Source of the DNA: Acidimicrobiia bacterium | Lineage (GTDB): Bacteria; Actinomycetota; Acidimicrobiia; Spongiisociales; SHLN01 | Assembly (NCBI GenBank): GCA_030624805.1 | Contig: JAUXJL010000145.1 | Coordinates: 1-5,932, forward strand | Direction: 5' to 3' | Length of the DNA: 5,932 nt | In this document: piece by piece, positions 1-5,706 of the stretch | Numbering within the stretch: position 1 is the first letter of the stretch | Layout: every line of letters begins with the position of its first letter | Notes under the pieces: model-generated | What the model was told of the DNA's origin: nothing | What the model saw: the letters and a program-made list of their open reading frames with translations, nothing else | The model's database searches: none | Translations under genes and position numbers: made by a program

Positions 1-912
1 ATCGCGGCCACCTTACGCCAGGCTGACATCCGGTCCGACTTCGATGTATGCGGTTTTGTCACCTCTCAGCCGGACAGGGTTGTGCGGAGCCAACGGGTCC
101 GGGCCAGGACCACCGCGCTCACATTGCTCGAAACAGCCACAGCGGGTCGTCGTCAATGGCGGACACCCTTCGACCTTGGAGTCACGGCTCGTCGGGCAAG
201 GTGTCCGCTCCTCGTTGCCGAGCAGGGCGTCAACGAACCTGCCTTCGTCGAGCGGCTCCACCGGGAACTCCAACCCGACGTCCTGCTGTCCTTTTACTGC
301 CTTGAGATTCTCGGTGCCCCACTCATCGACTCAGTGTCCCAGGCAGTCAACTACCACGACGGCAAGCTGCCCGAACATGCCGGCCTGGCAGCAACCAGAA
401 ACTCGATCTACACGGGTGAGACGCGGTCGGGGTTTACCTACCATCGGATGACTCCGGCGATTGATGCCGGGCCGATCCTGTTGGAGGGCTTCGTGCCGAT
501 CGGGCCGAGTGCGACGTCGTTCGAGGTCGCGCGAGCCAAGGCCGTGGCCGCCGCGGCGGCACTCCCAACGGTGATCGACATGATGTTGGCGGGCGCACCA
601 GGAGAGCCACAGCACGGCCAACGGAACATGTTCACGAGGGACGACCTCCGGGCTATTAGCCAAGTGGATGATCCGGCTGCTCTCGATGCTGCCGAAATCG
701 AATTGCGGATTCGGGCGTTTGGCACAATCCGGATCGTTATCGGTGGCCGGACGGAGGCCGTGACGGAGGTCAAGCCTGCCAGCCCGGACGACCTGTTCTC
801 CTTCGTCTCAGCCGATGGCCGGCGACTCAGGGCCACGAGGATCTCCGGTCTGCCGGCAACCCTGATCTCCATCCGCCGGCGAATCAGCCGCATGCGACGA
901 CGAGGCGCCTGA
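1..912 (+). CDS. Formyltransferase family protein (Fmt/PurN fold), 5' end outside window
   Basis: The frame is open from the first base to the TGA at 910-912, giving 303 visible residues; the true start lies upstream. A GTG at 82 is possible but unlikely as the start, because the residues before it include TSQPDR, matching the QPDR segment near the N-terminus of methionyl-tRNA formyltransferases. The formyl-transfer core follows: Asn117 and His119 in NYHDGKLPEHAG, then Asp155 in AIDAGPIL. The Asn-to-Asp spacing of 38 residues equals that of the Asn106-His108-Asp144 triad of PurN, so the protein probably transfers a formyl group from 10-formyltetrahydrofolate. The acceptor is unknown. After about residue 225, ELRIRAF resembles the C-terminal part of Fmt-like and sugar N-formyltransferases, and the tail is arginine-rich. 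The stretch between QPDR and the next conserved strand is longer than in typical Fmt. True Fmt is less likely than a paralogous formyltransferase. It converges on the gene at 934-1467. Confidence 0.85.
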   Translation: MAATLRQADIRSDFDVCGFVTSQPDRVVRSQRVRARTTALTLLETATAGRRQWRTPFDLGVTARRARCPLLVAEQGVNEPAFVERLHRELQPDVLLSFYCLEILGAPLIDSVSQAVNYHDGKLPEHAGLAATRNSIYTGETRSGFTYHRMTPAIDAGPILLEGFVPIGPSATSFEVARAKAVAAAAALPTVIDMMLAGAPGEPQHGQRNMFTRDDLRAISQVDDPAALDAAEIELRIRAFGTIRIVIGGRTEAVTEVKPASPDDLFSFVSADGRRLRATRISGLPATLISIRRRISRMRRRGA

Positions 913-915
913 TTC

Positions 916-947
916 TCCGGATGACACTGAGCCCTACAGTGCCCGGA
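916..947. terminator. Hairpin between convergent genes, candidate bidirectional terminator
   Basis: The gap between two convergent stop codons contains nested inverted repeats. TCCGG (916-920) pairs with CCGGA (943-947), and inside it CACTG (925-929) pairs with CAGTG (937-941) around a 7-nt loop, with ATGA opposite a single C as the internal loop. No T-run follows on either strand, so this is not a classical intrinsic terminator. Actinobacterial terminators often lack a strong U-tract, so the role is plausible but unproven. Confidence 0.35.
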
Positions 948-1467
948 TCCAAGCAATGTCTCGAAGGCCCAGAGTCCACTCGGTGTCATCGTGATTGCGA
1001 ATGATGACGTGATCTTTCCCGACCGCAGCAATTGATCCGGCTACGACCAGGGCGTGAGCCGGCACCCACGCCTCGATGCCGGCTTCAGACAGCTCGTGTT
1101 CGAGGAGGCGGGCTCGCAGACTGGCGCTCCCGGCTTTGGGTGCTCTGCCCCCTTCCGGGGATCGCTCGTCGATGCGCAATACGACTCCTGCCGCGAGATG
1201 TGCATCGATCGAACCCGAAGTGGTGTCCAGTGAAACGATCTCACCGCGGGCGTAACTGAGTTGACCCTGGATCGAGCGCTCCCCAGCGATTACGGTCACG
1301 GTGTCTCCTCTGCTGAGAAGCTCAACCGCCACATCGGACAGTGTGCGGCGTCGTGCCTCCACCGACGCCGCGTCCCTCTCGACCATCTCGGCTTCCAGAC
1401 GCATCTCGTGACCGACCCTCTCGCGTAGTTCCCTGCCGAGATCGTCGAGTGAATCGCCGCCGTCCAT
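934..1467 (-). CDS. Conserved hypothetical protein with two LSm-like small beta-barrel segments
   Basis: This 177-residue protein has no signal peptide or membrane segment and is probably cytoplasmic. Residues 5-48 are charged and likely helical, possibly a short coiled coil. Residues 51-99 (GDTVTV, then IQGQLSYARGEIVSLDT, then AAGVVLRI) read as a short beta-barrel of the Sm/LSm type. Residues 113-129 are again helical, and residues 131-177 form a second, similar beta-rich unit ending LGLRDIAWIRAL. I recognise this helix-barrel-helix-barrel pattern from uncharacterised actinobacterial proteins; no function is established to my knowledge, and RNA or protein binding is only a guess from the fold. 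The start is the ATG at 1467, with no Shine-Dalgarno before it but TATTGT exactly 6 nt upstream, suggesting a leaderless mRNA. It lies downstream of the SDR gene on the same strand, 66 bp away. Confidence 0.75.
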   Translation of the reverse strand: MDGGDSLDDLGRELRERVGHEMRLEAEMVERDAASVEARRRTLSDVAVELLSRGDTVTVIAGERSIQGQLSYARGEIVSLDTTSGSIDAHLAAGVVLRIDERSPEGGRAPKAGSASLRARLLEHELSEAGIEAWVPAHALVVAGSIAAVGKDHVIIRNHDDTEWTLGLRDIAWIRAL

Positions 1468-1473
1468 GCCGTC

Positions 1474-1479
1474 ACAATA
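1474..1479 (-). promoter_or_regulatory. -10 element (TATTGT) for a leaderless transcript of the LSm-like gene
   Basis: Read on the minus strand, TATTGT fits the actinobacterial TANNNT -10 consensus and is followed by GACGGC and then the ATG. The 6-nt spacer places the ATG at the expected +1. No Shine-Dalgarno lies in the spacer and no clear -35 was seen, both common for leaderless promoters. A small GC hairpin (GCACC at 1483-1487, GGTGC at 1492-1496) sits just upstream. Confidence 0.5.
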
Positions 1480-1533
1480 TCCGCACCGGCGGGTGCATGC
1501 CTAGAGGCGCCTATACCCGGGAAGCCTTTTTGC

Positions 1534-2319
1534 CTAACTCCGCCACGTGCGCCCCGGCAGGTGGTTGTAGATCGACGCGACAATCCCGCCGTCCACAACA
1601 AGTGCGTGTGCGGTAACCCAGCTCGAATCGTCTGAAGCGAGGTAGAGGGCAGCGGCCGCAACGTCCTCGGGCTGACCAATCCGGCCCAGCGGCGTCACCG
1701 CCTCCCGCCCGGCCCTGACCTCGGGGTCTTGCAAATAGGCGGTGAGTGGCGTCTCCACATGGCCCGGGCAGATGGCATTCGATCGAATGCCGTACTCGGC
1801 CCATTCGATCGCCTGTTGTTTGCTGAGCATGATCACACCGGCCTTGGCAGTGGAATACGCGCCTGCGCCCGGGTAGGGAGCCAAGCCGGCATTGGAGGAC
1901 AGGTTGATGATCGAGCCGCCGGTTCCCTGATCGATCATCAGCTTGGCCGCCTCCCGTCCCACCACGAAGGTGGCGTGGAGGCCGACCTCGATCAGAAGCT
2001 TCCAGTCCGCGGTAGAAAGGTCGATCAGCTTGCCGGGAGCCATCCGGATGGCGCTGTTGACCACGATGTCGAGTGACCCAAAGGCCTCTACGGATTCGGC
2101 CAAGGCTGAAGTGACGGCGGCCTCATCGGTCACGTCGAGCACAACGCTCCGGATGTTCGCGTTGGTCGCAGTCAGTTCCATCGTGAGCGCCTCGGTGGCT
2201 TCGGCGTTGAGGTCCACCACGGTCACCGCAGCACCCTCCCGTGTGAACACGCGGGCCGTCTCGGCCCCGATCCCAGAGCCGCCTCCAGTGATGAAGGCCG
2301 CCTTCCCGTCGAGTTTCAC
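1534..2319 (-). CDS. SDR family NAD(P)-dependent oxidoreductase
   Basis: A 261-residue classical short-chain dehydrogenase/reductase, a usual length for the family. The GTG at 2319 is chosen as start because GGAGG lies 4 nt before it and the SDR fold begins at once (VKLDGKAAFITGG); the frame stays open 36 codons further upstream but that stretch resembles no SDR N-terminus. The cofactor motif TGGGSGIG is at 11-18, and Asp36 at the end of the second strand suggests NAD(H) rather than NADP(H). Ser142, Tyr155 and Lys159 (YSTAK) are the catalytic residues. The usual NNAG is NSAI (88-91), and the position normally held by the catalytic Asn is Gly113 (VGLHATF). C-terminal CPGHVETP and VDGG are typical. 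The substrate cannot be read from sequence. The gene sits between the lipoprotein and LSm-like genes, with its own promoter-like element upstream. Confidence 0.92.
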   Translation of the reverse strand: MKLDGKAAFITGGGSGIGAETARVFTREGAAVTVVDLNAEATEALTMELTATNANIRSVVLDVTDEAAVTSALAESVEAFGSLDIVVNSAIRMAPGKLIDLSTADWKLLIEVGLHATFVVGREAAKLMIDQGTGGSIINLSSNAGLAPYPGAGAYSTAKAGVIMLSKQQAIEWAEYGIRSNAICPGHVETPLTAYLQDPEVRAGREAVTPLGRIGQPEDVAAAALYLASDDSSWVTAHALVVDGGIVASIYNHLPGRTWRS

Positions 2320-2323
2320 GTTT

Positions 2324-2328
2324 CCTCC
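2324..2328 (-). promoter_or_regulatory. Shine-Dalgarno of the SDR gene, fixes a GTG start
   Basis: On the minus strand GGAGG is followed by AAAC and then GTG. It is among the strongest ribosome-binding sites in the window and decides between the internal GTG at 2319 and longer upstream starts in the same frame. Confidence 0.8.
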
Positions 2329-2350
2329 GTCCCATTTATGTGATGCCGCC

Positions 2351-2380
2351 ACGTTATCTGGAGTCGTGACCGGGTGTTCA
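2351..2380 (-). promoter_or_regulatory. Candidate promoter of the SDR gene
   Basis: On the minus strand, TGAACA (2380-2375, four of six matches to TTGACA) is followed after 18 nt by TAACGT (2356-2351, matching TANNNT). Transcription would start near 2344, giving a leader of about 25 nt that includes the GGAGG. The -35 hexamer lies inside one of two related 13-bp repeats. Support is from motif match and spacing only. Confidence 0.35.
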
Positions 2381-2384
2381 CTAA
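2372..2384. repeat. 13-bp repeat, promoter-proximal copy (possible operator)
   Basis: On the plus strand this reads GGGTGTTCACTAA and matches the copy at 2435-2447 at 10 of 13 positions, all three differences being transitions (shared form GRGTGYTCACYAA). The core has GTG and CAC arms. It covers the -35 hexamer proposed for the SDR gene, the usual place for a repressor site. Confidence 0.3.
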
Positions 2385-2434
2385 TCGGGGAGGAGGACGG
2401 CCGACGGCTTTCTCGCCGGGCGATCACCGTTTTG

Positions 2435-2447
2435 GAGTGCTCACCAA
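2435..2447. repeat. 13-bp repeat, promoter-distal copy (possible operator)
   Basis: On the plus strand this reads GAGTGCTCACCAA, within a 16-bp imperfect palindrome at 2432-2447 (six of eight base pairs, TTGG and CCAA at the ends). It lies 63 bp from the other copy, which is six helical turns, so both would face the same side of the DNA. It is just past the stop codon of the lipoprotein gene. Confidence 0.3.
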
Positions 2448-2457
2448 CGATGAGGGT

Positions 2458-3711
2458 TCAGGGAGAAAACGTCGCTGCCAGCTGGGGGCCGATGGCAGGG
2501 TCTGATGCAATGATCACGAGGACTTCGGCTCCGTCTCGTTCGAGCAGTGTGTAAGCCCCGGACGGTACAGACCGGTCAATGAATACGGCAAAGGCCGCTT
2601 CGAGTTCCTCGGCGTCTCGGATGGTGTCGCCGATGTAGCTGAGCACGTAGACCGCCTCCTCGTCGGCCCGGTTGTATACGCGGTTGGCGTCGCCTCCCCA
2701 GCCGGAGGCCGCTTCGGCCGCGTCCCCGATGCCGACGGCATCACCCAGCAGCAACTCCAGGTCCTTCTGGCCGGCAGTGGCATCGAACCAAATCTCGTAG
2801 CCGGGAAGCTCGAAGTCCGGCAGTGCGACCTCCTGGGGCTGCTCGTCGCGCTCGTAGCTATCCGCTTCCAGGATCTGTTCGGAGGACTCGGGAGTATCGG
2901 TGAACTGCTTGTCGATCTCATCGAGCCCGATCTCCTGATGGAAAAAGAATCCGTCGCGGTAGGCCGCCTGGAAGCTCTCGAGGATGTAGCTGGGCAGCGT
3001 GTCGAGGGCGGACAGGTCGATGCTGCTGATGTCTGCCACGTATCTGGCCCGATCGGTGAGGCTCAGTGACTGCACGTATGTGGCCTCCCGCAGCAAGGCG
3101 TCGCCCTCGATGATCGCCTGGGCGACGTATGCGTCATCACCTTCCAAATCCTCGTTGTCGAGCAGAGCGAAGTGTTGATCCTGGAGGGCGTGGACCAGCT
3201 CGTGGACGACCACCGACTCGGCATATGGCCCGAATTCGTCGCCGATGAGCCTTACCACCAGCTCCCCGGTATCCGGGTCGTAAAACCCGCCGGTGCCAGA
3301 ACTCAGCAGCGTGTCTATGAGCTGGCGGTAGTCATCGTCCGGTTCGATGATTCCAAGAACCCGCAAGAGAGCGTTGATGGCCTGGACGTCCTCCTCGGCG
3401 AGTTCTTCTTCGATAATCTCGGAGAACCGGGCCTGGTACTCGGCGTCGGCAAGGAGGATAACCTCCACCGGCTCGAGGAACTCGAGGTTGCGGATCTGCT
3501 GAGCTTCCACGATCAGTTCGTCGATCCGCTCTTCAATCTCAGAGTCGGCAGCGCCGCCTTGGCCGGTGGTCGCAGTTTCCCCAGGGGTCGTGGTGGCCGG
3601 GCGACCAGCGGTCGATGTTGACGTTGTTGTGTCGGCGGCCGACGTTCCTCCGCAGGCTGCCGCCACGAGGGCGAACGCTGCTAGGAGGCCGAGAATTCGG
3701 GGTGTGGCCAT
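2458..3711 (-). CDS. Secreted lipoprotein with HExxH zinc-metallopeptidase motif
   Basis: A 417-residue protein starting at the ATG at 3711. The start follows from the lipoprotein signal peptide: Arg5, a hydrophobic stretch 6-19 (ILGLLAAFALVAAA) and Cys20 for lipidation. In-frame codons back to a TTG at 3768 would put charged and polar residues before it. Residues 22-57 are a Thr/Ser/Gly/Pro-rich linker typical of surface lipoproteins. The mature domain has GFYDPDTGEL (142-151), then HELVH (170-174), an HExxH zinc-binding and catalytic motif in VVHELVHALQDQHF, and Glu202 in an EGD triplet as a probable third ligand, as in gluzincins. Later TPESSEQIL (273-281) and GWGGD (337-341) recur, as I recall, in uncharacterised actinobacterial and Chloroflexi proteins with the same HELVHALQDQ core. 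It probably acts outside the membrane; substrate unknown, and activity is inferred from the motif. It is divergent from the DHH gene. Confidence 0.85.
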   Translation of the reverse strand: MATPRILGLLAAFALVAAACGGTSAADTTTSTSTAGRPATTTPGETATTGQGGAADSEIEERIDELIVEAQQIRNLEFLEPVEVILLADAEYQARFSEIIEEELAEEDVQAINALLRVLGIIEPDDDYRQLIDTLLSSGTGGFYDPDTGELVVRLIGDEFGPYAESVVVHELVHALQDQHFALLDNEDLEGDDAYVAQAIIEGDALLREATYVQSLSLTDRARYVADISSIDLSALDTLPSYILESFQAAYRDGFFFHQEIGLDEIDKQFTDTPESSEQILEADSYERDEQPQEVALPDFELPGYEIWFDATAGQKDLELLLGDAVGIGDAAEAASGWGGDANRVYNRADEEAVYVLSYIGDTIRDAEELEAAFAVFIDRSVPSGAYTLLERDGAEVLVIIASDPAIGPQLAATFSP

Positions 3712-3734
3712 GGTCTGGTTTCGGTGGGTCTGGT
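3712..3734 (-). repeat. 8-bp direct repeat (ACCAGACC twice) abutting the lipoprotein start codon
   Basis: On the minus strand ACCAGACC occurs at 3734-3727 and 3719-3712, separated by CACCGAA, and the second copy runs directly into the ATG. The leader has no Shine-Dalgarno. The repeat may be chance or may be a site affecting translation. Confidence 0.35.
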
Positions 3735-3825
3735 GGGGGACTTGAGGAGCGTAGTGGGCGTCACTCAACTAGACGGGAGCTACCAAAACCAGGCTAAAGG
3801 CCGGGCCGTTCAACGCCGAAATGAT

Positions 3826-3841
3826 TGAGGAACCTGAGGAA
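3826..3841 (+). promoter_or_regulatory. Tandem Shine-Dalgarno-like repeat (TGAGGAA twice) before the DHH gene
   Basis: TGAGGAA occurs at 3826-3832 and again at 3835-3841. The second copy has GAGGA 5 nt before a TTG (3846) and 11 nt before an ATG (3852), both in frame with the DHH protein. The site therefore leaves two possible starts two codons apart. Confidence 0.5.
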
Positions 3842-3851
3842 GCGATTGTAT

Positions 3852-4772
3852 ATGTCTCCGAAATACCGGCTGGTTACGCGTAGCGACTTCGATGGGCTGG
3901 TATGTGCGGTCCTTCTCAAAGAAATGGACATGATCGACGACATCTTGTTCGCTCACCCCAAGGACATGCAGGACGGGCTCATCGAGATCACGTCCAAGGA
4001 CATCACCACCAACCTTCCCTACGTGCCTGAAGCACACCTGGCTTTTGACCACCACTACAGCGAAACACTTCGGAACGAAGGAAACGCCGACAATCACATC
4101 ATCGACGGTGATGCTCCTTCAGCGGCTCGTGTCGTGTACGACCATTACGGAGGTGCCGACCAGTTCCCGACGGTGGCCACCGACATGATGGACGCCGTCG
4201 ACAAGGCCGACAGCGCCATGTACGAGCTCAACGACATCATCTTCCCCGAGAGGTGGGCCCTGCTCAACTTCGTCATGGACGCCCGCACCGGCCTCGGTCG
4301 GTTCCGCGACTTTCGGATCTCCAATTACCAGCTGATGATGGAGCTCATCGAGCATTGCCGGACCAGTCACATCGACGACATTCTCGACTTGCCGGACGTC
4401 AAAGAGCGTACCGAGCTGTACATGGAGCACGACGGACCGTTCAAAGACCAGATCAAGCGGTGCTCCACTCCACACGGAAAGGTGGTTACGCTCGACCTTC
4501 GCTCCGAGGATGTGATCTTCGCCGGCAATCGGTTCATGATCTACGCCCTGCACCCGGACGCTGAGGTGTCTGTGCACATTCTGTGGGGAAAACACAAGCA
4601 GAACACGGTGTTTGCTGTTGGCAAGTCGATCGTCAACCGGGAGTCCCGATACAACATCGGCGAACTGATGCTGGAGTACGGTGGCGGCGGGCACCGCAAC
4701 GCCGGGACGTGCCAGGTGTCCCATGAGGATGCCGAGCGCGTCCTCGGGGAGATCATCGACCGACTCCAGTAG
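3852..4772 (+). CDS. DHH family phosphoesterase
   Basis: A 306-residue protein of the DHH superfamily (metal-dependent phosphoesterases including RecJ, NrnA and PpxC-type exopolyphosphatases). The first metal-binding motif is SDFDG (Asp12, Asp14), a further Asp is likely in KDITTNLP (Asp50), the signature Asp66-His67-His68 is in FDHH, and DGDAPSAARVVYD follows. The C-terminal DHHA1-type domain has GGGGHRNAG (277-285), the glycine-rich substrate-binding loop. There is no signal peptide, so it is cytoplasmic. Relatives are often labelled exopolyphosphatase, but the motifs cannot separate polyphosphate from nanoRNA or cyclic dinucleotide substrates. The ATG at 3852 is favoured because the conserved KYRLVTRSDFDG begins right after it; a TTG at 3846 has better Shine-Dalgarno spacing. 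The gene is divergent from the lipoprotein gene and converges on the prenyltransferase gene, 19 bp from its end. Confidence 0.88.
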   Translation: MSPKYRLVTRSDFDGLVCAVLLKEMDMIDDILFAHPKDMQDGLIEITSKDITTNLPYVPEAHLAFDHHYSETLRNEGNADNHIIDGDAPSAARVVYDHYGGADQFPTVATDMMDAVDKADSAMYELNDIIFPERWALLNFVMDARTGLGRFRDFRISNYQLMMELIEHCRTSHIDDILDLPDVKERTELYMEHDGPFKDQIKRCSTPHGKVVTLDLRSEDVIFAGNRFMIYALHPDAEVSVHILWGKHKQNTVFAVGKSIVNRESRYNIGELMLEYGGGGHRNAGTCQVSHEDAERVLGEIIDRLQ

Positions 4773-4797
4773 CCGCCGGCGTCTCGGCTCCCTACTG
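4767..4797. terminator. Inverted repeat spanning two convergent stop codons
   Basis: CAGTAG (4767-4772) pairs with CTACTG (4792-4797), extended inward by CCG (4773-4775) with CGG (4785-4787) and a CTCC bulge on one side. Each arm contains one gene's last codon and stop (Gln-TAG), so part of the symmetry comes from both proteins ending in Gln. No T-run is present. A weak bidirectional terminator is possible. Confidence 0.3.
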
Positions 4798-5589
4798 CCC
4801 GAAGCGGCGCTCTCGCAGCGTGTAGTTGCGCAGTTCGCGCAGGAAATCGACCCGCCGGAAGGCCGGCCAGTAGACATCGACGAAGCTGTACTCGCTGTAG
4901 GCGGCCTGCCACATGAGGAACCCAGACAGGCGTGACTCGCCGCTCGTGCGAATGACGAGATCGGGATCGGGCAGGTCCGATGCATAGAGATGCTCGGCTA
5001 TGGCTTCGGGGGTGATGTGATCGGCAATGTCATCCTCCAAGTCGGCGGCCTCGGTCAGGTCGCGCACGAGCTCGCGAGTGGCGTCGGCGATTTCCTGACG
5101 GCCTCCGTACCCGAGGGCGATGGTGAGATGGCTGTCATGGGCTTCGCTTGCTTCTTCTGCTTGCTTGGCGGCTGCACTCAGCTCAGGGGGGAGGAGGTCC
5201 ATGCTTCCGATGAAGCGGAGCTGATAGCCGAGGGTGTTGGCCCGTTCCGGGAGTCGTTGGAAGAACTCGATGAACACCTCGAAGAGCGGAGCGAGCTCTT
5301 GGGCCGGTCGTTTCAAGTTCTCGGTGGATAGCAGCCATCCGGTGATTGCTTCGATGCCCAGGTCGCTCGCCCACCCGAGAAAGGCCTCGAACTGGGCCAT
5401 ACCCGCTCGGTAGCTCTCTCGGTAGTCGGCGAAGCCCTCGCTGCGCGCGTATCGCCGATGTCCGTCGAGGATGACGGCGATGTGGCTTGGAAAACGGTTC
5501 CTGTCGAGCTTTTGGAGGAGGCGCGCTTCATAGAGGCGATAGGCGGGTTTCAACAGAGGAGTGGGGATCAGCTGGCGGGGTGCTCGCAT
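4792..5589 (-). CDS. Short-chain cis-prenyltransferase (isoprenyl transferase, UppS superfamily)
   Basis: A 265-residue enzyme, close in length and sequence to mycobacterial Rv1086, which makes Z,E-farnesyl diphosphate for decaprenyl phosphate synthesis. It condenses isopentenyl diphosphate with an allylic diphosphate in cis. Asp42 in HIAVILDGHRRYA is the magnesium-binding Asp, and LLSTENLKRP (86-95) replaces the FSTENW of long-chain UppS, as in Rv1086. RTSGE (214-218), Arg220, Ser222, Glu233 and Trp241 are the conserved isopentenyl diphosphate and Mg site residues. There is no transmembrane segment; it likely works at the inner face of the membrane. One oddity is His44 where the family has Asn (DGN). 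The ATG at 5589 fits homologue length; the frame is open up to 5796 but the added residues look non-coding. TACAAT lies 8 nt upstream and no good Shine-Dalgarno is present. A long-chain product cannot be excluded. Confidence 0.92.
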   Translation of the reverse strand: MRAPRQLIPTPLLKPAYRLYEARLLQKLDRNRFPSHIAVILDGHRRYARSEGFADYRESYRAGMAQFEAFLGWASDLGIEAITGWLLSTENLKRPAQELAPLFEVFIEFFQRLPERANTLGYQLRFIGSMDLLPPELSAAAKQAEEASEAHDSHLTIALGYGGRQEIADATRELVRDLTEAADLEDDIADHITPEAIAEHLYASDLPDPDLVIRTSGESRLSGFLMWQAAYSEYSFVDVYWPAFRRVDFLRELRNYTLRERRFGQ

Positions 5590-5597
5590 CCTCACTG

Positions 5598-5603
5598 ATT
5601 GTA
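5598..5603 (-). promoter_or_regulatory. -10 element (TACAAT) close to the prenyltransferase start
   Basis: On the minus strand TACAAT matches TATAAT at five of six positions and lies 8 nt before the ATG at 5589 (6-8 nt places the start codon at or near +1). A GTG two codons upstream (5595) falls inside the spacer. No clear -35 was seen. The arrangement suggests a leaderless or nearly leaderless mRNA. Confidence 0.45.
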
Positions 5604-5706
5604 GGGGATCAGACGTATAGAGGGTGGTAGTTCGAATTGGATCGGTAGCGGGTTGTGACCACAAGGAGTGGTTGTAGAAGTACACTTTAAGAGACGGAAA
5701 TAGAGC

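Noticed and set aside
438..1031. Long minus-strand open frame (197 codons) opposite the formyltransferase
   Set aside because: It overlaps the clear formyltransferase motifs and the end of the LSm-like gene, and its translation is basic and Ala/Arg-rich with no recognisable fold; a shadow frame.
1500..1533. AGGC...GCCT followed by a run of T at 1526-1531 as an intrinsic terminator
   Set aside because: The T-run is on the plus strand, where no gene ends; the stem is only four pairs with a 15-nt loop. On the strand of the SDR gene no T-run follows.
2320..2427. N-terminal extension of the SDR to 2427
   Set aside because: The GGAGG-AAAC-GTG at 2328-2317 and the family N-terminus support the shorter protein.
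1943..2554. 203-codon plus-strand open frame opposite the SDR gene
   Set aside because: Ser/Ala/Val-rich shadow of the SDR gene running across the intergenic gap and into the lipoprotein gene; no Shine-Dalgarno.
3172..3621. 149-codon plus-strand open frame opposite the lipoprotein gene
   Set aside because: The opposite strand encodes a signal peptide and HExxH protein; this frame has no domain signature.
4119..4985. 288-codon minus-strand open frame opposite the DHH gene
   Set aside because: It covers the DHH catalytic region on the other strand and overlaps the end of the prenyltransferase; the translation shows no motif. High G+C favours such antisense frames.
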